Source: an uncultured Rubrobacteraceae bacterium (GTDB taxonomy: Bacteria > Actinomycetota > Rubrobacteria > Rubrobacterales > Rubrobacteraceae). Taken from it: DNA of 10,258 nt. Below, one piece after another: positions 1 to 6,500 of the stretch. Numbering within the stretch: the stretch's first letter is position 1; each line of letters opens with the position of its first letter. The position numbers and the translations under genes are program-made. The DNA lies in contig CADCUW010000577.1 in assembly GCA_902805985.1 (NCBI GenBank), forward strand, positions 1 through 10,258, written 5' to 3'. Below the pieces are notes generated by a model. The model was not told where the DNA came from. It saw only the letters and a program-made list of their open reading frames with translations, and ran no database searches.

Positions 1-1
1 C

Positions 2-103
2 GACAACCACACCATAAAAATCCGGGCCAAGCTGGGCGTGGACAACAACCTCGCCGCGCTCGCCAAGGCCCGGGACGCACGCATCATCGACCTCGAGAAC
101 TAG
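2..103 (+). CDS. LuxR/NarL-type transcriptional regulator, C-terminal fragment
   Basis: Only the last 33 codons lie in the window, in frame from base 2 to a TAG stop at 101-103; the start is off the left edge. The fragment reads DNHTIKIRAKLGV followed by an Ala-rich helix and a short tail. This resembles the end of a LuxR/GerE helix-turn-helix: the recognition helix (usually TVKNHVRNI), then the AKLGV turn and the final dimerisation helix that carries the R/A-rich segment. Family members are typically response regulators or large MalT-like activators; which type this is cannot be told from the fragment. It is followed by two hairpins and a non-coding stretch, so it is probably a separate transcription unit from the secretion genes. 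The match is short, but the pattern is characteristic. Confidence 0.72.
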   Translation, partial: DNHTIKIRAKLGVDNNLAALAKARDARIIDLEN

Positions 104-150
104 GCCCGCCGCACCGCGGGCCCTTCCCGCCTGCGGCGCCCCGCGCCGCA
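103..150 (+). terminator. Tandem GC-rich hairpins after the LuxR gene (probable terminator)
   Basis: Two perfect inverted repeats follow the stop codon. The first pairs GGCCCGC (103-109) with GCGGGCC (116-122) around a 6-base loop. The second pairs TGCGGCGC (132-139) with GCGCCGCA (143-150) around a 3-base CCC loop. Neither is followed by a T run: the bases after the first are CTTCC and after the second AAACT. These are therefore not classical rho-independent terminators, but U-less hairpins of this kind are common at gene ends in high-GC actinobacteria. They separate the LuxR unit from the downstream operon. Confidence 0.5.
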
Positions 151-412
151 AAACTCTCCACATCCATTAGCGGCGCCGGCGCGGACCGCAACCTGGGAAC
201 CGCGGCCCCCGAAAAATAGGAACTAACCCCCACATAAATCGGGAGCTTTACCTACGCCTCGTCTTCGGGACCCTGAGAGACTGACCGCGTTGCTGAAGGC
301 GATCCGGAGCGGGCCGCGCCGAGAAAAACGGTTGTGACGAGCCGTCGGGCGGCCCCCACTCCGGGACAAACACAACAAGAGCCCAAAGGACCCGGAAAGG
401 CCCGACGAACCC
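151..412 (+). other. Non-coding leader region upstream of the secretion operon
   Basis: No convincing gene is seen between the hairpins and the GTG at 413. The stretch is locally richer in A and T around 210-250 than the rest of the window, as expected near a promoter. I could not find a -35/-10 pair with good spacing and similarity on either strand: a CATAAA at 233-238 has no credible partner. The only clear structure is the stem-loop at 311-355, listed separately. A minus-strand open frame crosses this area, but its composition is that of chance. A promoter for the operon probably lies here, and an origin of transfer could too, but neither is demonstrated. Confidence 0.4.
311..355 (+). promoter_or_regulatory. 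Strong bulged stem-loop in the leader of the operon
   Basis: The 3' arm 340-355 is fully paired with a 5' arm interrupted by two bulges. Bases 311-317 (GGGCCGC) pair with 349-355 (GCGGCCC). After a bulged G at 318, 319-321 (CCG) pair with 346-348 (CGG). After a bulged AGAAAA at 322-327, 328-333 (ACGGTT) pair with 340-345 (AGCCGT, one G-T wobble) around the loop GTGACG. That is 16 pairs in 45 bases. The structure ends 57 bases before the GTG at 413. It could be a leader RNA control element, an attenuator or protein-binding hairpin, or a cruciform at an origin of transfer. It matches no riboswitch consensus I can recall, and no T run follows. The fold is drawn by eye; its role is unknown. Confidence 0.45.
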
Positions 413-931
413 GTGCTGGTAAACGCCGATCCTAACACACCCCGCCCCTCCTCTCTACGGCAAATGTTGGCCGCGCCGGCGACCGCGCACCTGCGCAATA
501 TCCGCCACGCGATAGCCGTAAAGCTGCTGCGGGCCATCCTCCGCGAAGCCCTCTCCCAGCCTCGGCCGGGCGCCGGCGGCACCTCCTACGCCCGCCCCGG
601 CCGGGCCCTCGACGACCCGCCGACGGCGTGCCCGGCCCTCGAAGCCGCGGCGCGCCCGGCGCCACCCGTTTCGCACGACGGGGTGGAGGCCATGCTCTCC
701 ATCCTCGCCGCGCTACGCGACGGGGGCCGCTCCAGCCTCGGCGAGCTGGCCGCGGCCACGGGGCTCGGCCCCGAACGTCTCGCCGGCCACGTCATGAACC
801 TCAACGACGACGGCTGCCTCATCCTCGAGCGGGAAGAGACGCTGCGCCTGACCTCCTCCGGCCGGGCCGCGCTCGAAGAGCTCGGGCGTGCGGGGTCGCA
901 TCCTTCCGAGACGCCAGACGAGCGCGCGTGA
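413..931 (+). CDS. Winged helix-turn-helix protein, possible operon regulator
   Basis: This 172-residue protein has a weakly structured N-terminal half rich in Ala, Arg and Pro. Its C-terminal winged helix spans about residues 92-158. The order there is an N-terminal helix (MLSILAALRDGG), a helix-turn-helix (SLGELAAATGLGPERLAGHV, 108-127), a wing (GCLILEREETLRLTSSG, 134-150) and a final helix. This resembles MarR/IclR/ArsR-type DNA-binding domains. No sensor domain or metal-binding cysteines are seen. The GTG at 413 has GGAAAGG at 394-400, spaced 12 bases. ATG 464 is an alternative, and codons before it use more A/T at third positions, so the true start may be there. The stop TGA overlaps the GTG of the coupling-protein gene, which implies translational coupling and a role tied to the secretion operon, perhaps its repressor. 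No close family can be named. Confidence 0.68.
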   Translation: MLVNADPNTPRPSSLRQMLAAPATAHLRNIRHAIAVKLLRAILREALSQPRPGAGGTSYARPGRALDDPPTACPALEAAARPAPPVSHDGVEAMLSILAALRDGGRSSLGELAAATGLGPERLAGHVMNLNDDGCLILEREETLRLTSSGRAALEELGRAGSHPSETPDERA

Positions 932-2721
932 GGCGTCTCCCCCTACCTGTCATCGACGCCGCGCTGGCGCTTGGCGGCGCCCTGGCGCCGCTCGCGCTGC
1001 AGGGCATAGGGGACGGTTCCCAGGAGATCGGCGAGAAGATCGCGGACAAGCTCCCGGGCTGGTTGGAGGCCGCGGGGCGTTTCAAGGACACGGCGCTCGG
1101 GGCTTCCGACAACCCGCTCGTAGTCGCCGCCGTCGTCGCAACTATCGTGGCCCTCGTCGCCGTGCTGGCCGCCATCCGGCTCGGGGTTCCCGCGGCCTCT
1201 TACCACGCCCGCGCGGCCCTTCGCGCCCGGCCTTCTGATCTCATCGTCGCCGACCGGCGCGAGGAGGCCGTGGACAACGTCGTGTCCATGCCCGTCAGGC
1301 TCAGGTGGCCGGACCGCCGCGCCCATGTCCAGTGCCTCGGTCCCACGGGCGCGGGCAAGACCTACGCGCTGCTGCCCTGGATAGTCCAGGACCTCCTCGC
1401 CGGCCGCTCCGTGACCATCGTGCAGATCTACGGCGATCTCGCCGACAGGGCCTTGGAGTACGCCGACGCGATGGGGGCCACCGCCCACGTCTGCGACTTC
1501 TCCGACGAGTCTTCCCTGAAGCTCAACTTGCTGGCAGGCGAGAGCACCCAGAAGGTCGCCAACCGGGCGGCGAGCGCGGTGCGGGCCGTCGCCTCCCAGT
1601 ACCCGCACTACCAGAACGTCGCCGAGGAGGCCACCCGCCGGTTCGTGATCCTCGCCCGCAGCTGGGCGGCGCACATGGGCGGCTCGGAGAACGACGCAGA
1701 CATCGAGCTGTGGCGGTGGCTCCTCTACGACCGCCCCGCGCTCGACCGCATATTGGACGTTACCTACCTGCAGACCGACAGCGGTCGCCGGACCGGCGAG
1801 GTCCGCGTGAACGCCCCGTGGCTCAACCACTTCACCGCCACCTGGTTCGAGCAGCGCTTCCTCGTGTGGTCCGAGCAACAGCGCGAGCACAACATCGCGG
1901 GCGTCGAGATGTTCCTCAACCGGATCCTCTCGGAGGACGCCGCGAGGAGCCGCATGTGCCCGGACGTCTCGGAGCCCGAGCTGGACCTCTACGGCGAGAT
2001 GCGCTCCACTGCGGTCCACCTCTCCGACGCCGAGGCCCGCGACGGCGCCGCGCCCACGCTCGGGAAACTGATGGTCATCAAGGCCCCCGTCGAGGCGCTC
2101 GACACCGAGCCGGCGCGGGCCATCGCCTACTGGGCCCTGAAGACGGTCCAGGACGCCACGATGACCCGGCAAGAGGGGGCGGACCCCCTCTGCGTCTACC
2201 TCGACGAGCTCCCCACCCTCATCGGCAAGGGCCACCAGGAGGAGGTGGACGCCTTCACCGGCTGGCTCGCCAACGTGCGAAAGCTGAACGTCGCCGTCAC
2301 CGTCGCCTACCAGGGCTACTCCCTGCTCGGGGACGTGCTGGTAGGCAGCCTCGACACCAACGGGCGCAACAAGCTGATCCTCGGCGGCCTCGCCGAGCGC
2401 GACATACACAAGGTGCAGCGCTCGCTGGGCGAGGAGCAAGACGTCGAGGACGAGCGCTACACGGAGGGCGCGCTCGGCACCGAGACCGTGACCTCGCGCG
2501 GACGCCGCCGCCAGGAGAAGCCGTCCAAGAGCTTCGACGAGCTCAAGTACATGCGCCGCGGCGAGAGCCTGTGGATGGGCGTCAAGCAGGGCGCCGACCA
2601 GAAGCCCGTGAAGACGCGCAGCAGGCACCTCAAGCCCTCCGACGCCTACCGCAAACACCAGACGCAGCACGCCAAGGCGACTGCCAAGGCGTCCCCCAAC
2701 CGGCGGAAGGCCCGCCGATGA
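928..2721 (+). CDS. Type IV coupling protein (VirD4/TraG/TraD family ATPase)
   Basis: This 597-residue protein belongs to the ATPases that bind the relaxase-DNA or protein substrate and hand it to a type IV secretion channel at the inner face of the membrane. Two N-terminal hydrophobic stretches (about 8-27 and a clear helix at 64-83) match the usual two-helix anchor. Walker A is GPTGAGKT at 138-145 and Walker B is CVYLDELPTL with Asp426-Glu427. The segment between them would hold the all-alpha substrate-recognition domain. After Walker B, the run through VAYQGYSLLGDVL and LILGGLAERDIHKVQRSLGE is typical of TraG/TraD. The C terminus is Lys/Arg-rich. Length is normal for the family. The start is the GTG at 928, inside the GTGA overlap with the previous stop. 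The frame stays open upstream to 628, but that part is an Arg-rich shadow of the winged-helix gene. No good ribosome site precedes 928, so translation is probably coupled. Confidence 0.92.
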   Translation: MRRLPLPVIDAALALGGALAPLALQGIGDGSQEIGEKIADKLPGWLEAAGRFKDTALGASDNPLVVAAVVATIVALVAVLAAIRLGVPAASYHARAALRARPSDLIVADRREEAVDNVVSMPVRLRWPDRRAHVQCLGPTGAGKTYALLPWIVQDLLAGRSVTIVQIYGDLADRALEYADAMGATAHVCDFSDESSLKLNLLAGESTQKVANRAASAVRAVASQYPHYQNVAEEATRRFVILARSWAAHMGGSENDADIELWRWLLYDRPALDRILDVTYLQTDSGRRTGEVRVNAPWLNHFTATWFEQRFLVWSEQQREHNIAGVEMFLNRILSEDAARSRMCPDVSEPELDLYGEMRSTAVHLSDAEARDGAAPTLGKLMVIKAPVEALDTEPARAIAYWALKTVQDATMTRQEGADPLCVYLDELPTLIGKGHQEEVDAFTGWLANVRKLNVAVTVAYQGYSLLGDVLVGSLDTNGRNKLILGGLAERDIHKVQRSLGEEQDVEDERYTEGALGTETVTSRGRRRQEKPSKSFDELKYMRRGESLWMGVKQGADQKPVKTRSRHLKPSDAYRKHQTQHAKATAKASPNRRKARR

Positions 2722-3365
2722 ATTGCAGGGACCCGGACACCCCGGGCGCTGCCGGTCCTGGAAGAGGAAGAGAACCCGAAGAGAAGGAGAAGTCGTTGTT
2801 GAACGCACACCAACCCATGAAGGCCGCGGGATGCGCCGGGCTCGACCTTGGCGGGCGGCCCCACCGCGTCCCTGGCGGCCTCGCCCGGCGCATCGTCCGC
2901 CGCGTACCGCGCGGCACGTCCGAGGCGAACACCGTTGTGCCGGGCGACCCGGCCCGCGAGGCGCGCTCCGCCCGGGGAACCCTGGCGGCCGAACCCGTCT
3001 TCGGTCGGACCCTGGCCGACCTCCGCGCCGACCTGCCCCTGGGGATCATCGCCGCCGTCGTGGCCGCGGTCGCGGTCTTGCTGGTGGGGGCCGAACCGGC
3101 TCTCGCGCAGCAGGGCGGGGGCGGCGACAGCATCAACAGCGCCATAACGTCGCTCAACCAGTGGCTCGCCACGATCGTGGTGAGTCTCGGCGGCACGGCG
3201 CTGCTGATCTGCGTGATCGTGTGGCTGTTCTCCGGGTCCGACTCGAAGCGGCGCGAGGGTGCCGTCCGCTGGATGGGCTCCATCGTCGTCGCCATCTTCG
3301 TCGGCCTCTCGGTCCCGGCGATCATCGCCGTCATTCAGGGCTTCGCGGGCGGGGGCGGCGGCTAG
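2718..3365 (+). CDS. VirB2/TrbC-like type IV secretion pilin precursor
   Basis: The full frame codes for 215 residues. Residues 105-130 form a signal-peptide-like stretch (GIIAAVVAAVAVLLVG) ending in PALA, with predicted cleavage before Gln131. The remaining 85 residues are QQGGGGDS, a helix at about 149-171, a short basic cytoplasmic loop (SDSKRREG) and a second helix at about 186-206, ending in five glycines. This is the standard architecture and size of a mature VirB2/TrbC pilin with its termini outside the membrane and the loop inside. The leader before the hydrophobic core is unusually long and Arg-rich. ATG 2718 overlaps the previous stop (ATGA) and has GGAAGG at 2705-2710. TTG 2796 or 2799 behind AAGGAG, or ATG 2817, are alternatives, and codons before 2796 are A/T-rich at third positions. 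Sequence similarity to named pilins is weak, so the call rests on architecture and context. Confidence 0.82.
   Translation: MNCRDPDTPGAAGPGRGREPEEKEKSLLNAHQPMKAAGCAGLDLGGRPHRVPGGLARRIVRRVPRGTSEANTVVPGDPAREARSARGTLAAEPVFGRTLADLRADLPLGIIAAVVAAVAVLLVGAEPALAQQGGGGDSINSAITSLNQWLATIVVSLGGTALLICVIVWLFSGSDSKRREGAVRWMGSIVVAIFVGLSVPAIIAVIQGFAGGGGG
2784..2789 (+). promoter_or_regulatory. Shine-Dalgarno AAGGAG that may set an internal pilin start
   Basis: AAGGAG lies 6 bases before TTG 2796 and 9 bases before TTG 2799, both in the pilin frame. About 10 of the first 25 codons after ATG 2718 end in A or T, including two AGA codons, against far fewer in the downstream part of the gene. This favours an internal start near 2796-2799, although the ATGA overlap at 2718 also has a ribosome site. 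Either start leaves the signal peptide and mature pilin unchanged. Confidence 0.4.
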
Positions 3366-3504
3366 GCGACAGCTTCCGACGCGACGAGACCACAGCCGCT
3401 CGGATGAGAACAGGACCGGCTCGCCCGGGCGGCGCGAGCACAGCCCCATCAGACGCCAACGCCAACCCTAATAGCGACACTTAGAAAGGACGGATGATCG
3501 GAGG
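3366..3504 (+). other. Gap between pilin and VirB4 genes with a possible attenuator hairpin
   Basis: No gene fits in these 139 bases, the only sizeable gap inside the operon. GCTCGC at 3419-3424 can pair with GCGAGC at 3434-3439 around a 9-base loop that includes part of the palindrome CGCCCGGGCG (3422-3431). No T run follows. A hairpin here could partly end or stabilise transcripts so that pilin is made in excess over the ATPase; that is inference. The end of the gap carries the unusual initiation region of the VirB4 gene: AAAGGA at 3485-3490, an out-of-frame ATG at 3494, then GGAGG directly touching ATG 3505. Confidence 0.35.
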
Positions 3505-6500
3505 ATGCAAGACCAGCGCAACCCGACCACGACGTACGCCTCAGGCGGGGGGCTGGAGAGCTACCCGATCCTCAAGAGCATCTCCGAGCCCCACAAGGTG
3601 ACCGGCGCGGCCGGGATCTCCTTCGAGATGCGCCAGATCTACATCCTCGGTGCCTTCGTCATAACGCCGATGGTTCTCTACCAGATGGTGTTCCGCCACC
3701 TCTTTACCCTATCCACCGGCCAGGCGATCGCCATACTCTGCCCCCTGGCGCTTATCGCCTTCCTGCTCGCCTTCATAAAGGCCGACGGCCGCGAGTTCGG
3801 CTGGTGGTTCTTCAAGCGCACGATGGGCCAGGCCAAAGAGAAGAACCTGGTGTGGCGCGGGCGCGACCCGCGCACGCTCGAGGAGCTCAGGGACTCCGTG
3901 CAAGCCTACATGCCCGCCGAACACGTCTACTGGGACATGCTCAAGAGCAAGACCGGCGTCTACACGATGATCCTCAAGGTGGACCCGATCTCCCTGTCGC
4001 TGGCCTCCACTGACGACAAGCAGCGCACCCACGACCAGCTGGAGGCCGTCTACAACCGCCTGGACTTCCCGTTCGTGGAGGTCTCGCGCTCGAGGCCCGG
4101 CAACGTCGGCGCCTACACCGAACGCACCCGCGCGCTCCTGGAACGCGAGATCCTCTCGGGCTCCGTCGCGGGCAGCCCGGGCCGCGCCTCTACCAACGCG
4201 CTCACCGCCTCCGAGGAGAGGTTCATCACCTATGGCTCCGAGCACCTGGCCTGGCTGGAGAGGATGGCCCAAAAGCACAACGTCTACGACCGGGTCGCCT
4301 ACATAGTCCTTCCCCACAAGCCGAATTCCACCCTCGCCGAGTCCCTGGAGTTCCTGGAGGAGCTAAAGAGCGTCTTCTGGCGGCTGTTCGCCGGTCCCCT
4401 CGGGCGGTTCTTCCCGTATTTCCGCGGGCCGTCGGCGCGCGAGGCCGCCGCGGGCCAGCGCGAGGCCGAGAAGGCCTACGCCATCCTCACGGAGCGCTGC
4501 GCGGTCTTTCAGGCCGGGTACGAGCCCCTCGGCATCAGGCTGTCGGTCCTGGAGGGGACCGAGATGCTCAACGTGCTGCGCGAAGAGGCCGGCGGGGGAG
4601 ACCTGATCCATTCGGTCGGCGCTTCCAAGCCCGCCCCTCCCGAGAACGACGCCGAGCTCTACTCGCCCGTCACCCTGGAAGACGCCGACAACTACGGCGC
4701 GCTCACGGACTACCGCCTGGACCAGGTCCTCGCCCGCGTGGAGGCGAACCGCAAGGCGGCCCCGCCCGTCGTCGCCATCGGCGAGCTGACCGTGGCCGAC
4801 CGGATCTCCCCGGAGGCCATCCACATCCAGGACACCTACGTCAAGGTCAACGACACCTTCCATGCGACCCTGTTCGTCAGCGAGCTCCCCGACCGCGTCC
4901 ACTTCGGCATCCTCGACCGCTTCCTGAGCCTCCAGGGCAAGGTGAAGATCTCCAAGTTCATCCGTCCTTTGGACAAAGAGAAGACCGACCGGCTGCTCAG
5001 TAGGAAGATCAGCCAGCTTATCGCCGCCGAGGCCGTGACCGGCCGAGGCGACATCCGCGGCACCAAGAGCCGCGAGCGGGCGCAGACCTCCGCGGAGGAG
5101 GCCTACGACAAGATCATGATGGACGAGGAGAGCTACTTCGAGCTCGCCATCGTCGTCCACTGCGAGGCGGACTCCCTGAAGGACCTCAAGGCCCTGGTGG
5201 AGAGCACCCGCACCGCGCTCAAGGGCGCCCTCGCCCGCGCCAAGCTGGCCCGCGAGGAGATGTTCGAGGGCTACATCACGAGCCAACTCTTCGGCACCAA
5301 CCACCTCACCAAGCGCCACTGCACTCGTGGCATCACGACGAAGGCCCTCTCGTCGCTGTTCACCTTCGGCTCGTTCCGCCTGGAGCACGAGAACGGCACG
5401 CTCTACGGCCTCGACAAGCACAGCCGCTCGCTGGCGATCGTCGATCACCACGTTCTCAACAACCAGCACATGATCCTCTTCGGCAAGCCGGGGATCGGCA
5501 AATCTTTCGCCGTGAAGCTGATGGCCTCGCGCAAGCGGCTGCGTGGCGAGAGCGTGATCCTCATAGACCCCGAAGGCAACACCGGGTTCGACCGGGTCGC
5601 CCACGCCGTCGGAGGCGAGTACGTCGTGCTCGGCCTGGGCAGCCCCCACAAGATCAACCCGCTGGAGCTGCGCGACGACTATATGAACCTCTCGGTTCTC
5701 GCCGGCGCGGATGTCGAGGAGGATGAGGAGACCGCCAACGCCCGAGCGCGCGCCGGCGCCTTCGACGGCAAGGTGCAGAAGCTCGTCGGCCTGGTCAACC
5801 TCATGGCGGCCAAGGACGAGAGCCTGGAGACGAACCTCTCGGCCCGGCTTCAGGGCAAGCTCGAGCGCATCTTCGTCCAGACCTACGCCGCGGCCGGCAT
5901 AACGCGCGATCCGGCAACCCACCACCTCACGCCGCCGACGATGGTCACCCCCGAGGGTGGCAGCGAGATCCCCAGCTTCTTTGACCACCTCGCCGAGGCG
6001 GCGAAGAGCGACCCCGAGCTCCAGGCGCTGCGCGACGACCTCTACCAGTGGGAATACGGCTCGATGCGCACCATCTACGACGGCCAGACCAACGTGGATC
6101 TGGACTCGAAGTTCCTGGTGCTGCAGATCTCGGCGGCCAACGAGGGCAAGGGCCGCGCCCCCATCATGTACGCGATCCTCGACTACATCTCCGGGAGGGT
6201 CTCCGACCGCGAGGAGTCGATCACCTGCTACATCGACGAGCAGTGGTCCCTGCTCAAGTTCGCGCTCGCCGTGGACCTGATGAACGAGCTCTGGCGCGTC
6301 GGCCGCGTGCGGAACACCTCGATGGTCGGAATCACCCAGGACATCGTGGAGTTCACCTCCTCGGAGAAGTCTGAGACCATCATCCGGCTCTCGGCCTGCA
6401 AGATGCTCCTCGGCCAGAACCGCAAGACCATCGACGCCATAAGCCAGTACGTCGACCTTTCCCCGGAACAGAAGCGCATGGTCTCCGCCTTCCACAAGGG

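Noticed and set aside
205..245. Candidate promoter in the A/T-richer part of the leader (CATAAA at 233-238, GGAAC at 218-222)
   Set aside because: No -35 element at proper spacing for CATAAA, and no matching -10 for an ECF-type GGAAC. It could not be supported.
223..582. Minus-strand open frame across the leader region
   Set aside because: Its composition is Arg/Ser/Gly-rich and it has no motif. It overlaps the winged-helix gene and the leader stem-loop, so chance is the simplest explanation.
628..927. Upstream extension of the coupling-protein frame to ATG 628
   Set aside because: The extra 100 residues are extremely Arg/Pro/Ala-rich and overlap the winged-helix gene in another frame. The GTG at 928 in the stop/start overlap gives a normal N terminus with two membrane helices.
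943..2808. Long open frame on the minus strand opposite the coupling-protein gene
   Set aside because: It lies exactly opposite a gene with clear Walker motifs and is rich in Gly, Val, Arg and Leu, as expected for an antisense shadow of high-GC coding DNA. It has no recognisable motif.
3494..3601. Small 35-codon frame overlapping the VirB4 start
   Set aside because: No protein feature is visible and it lies inside a better-supported gene. Kept only as an observation on translation initiation.
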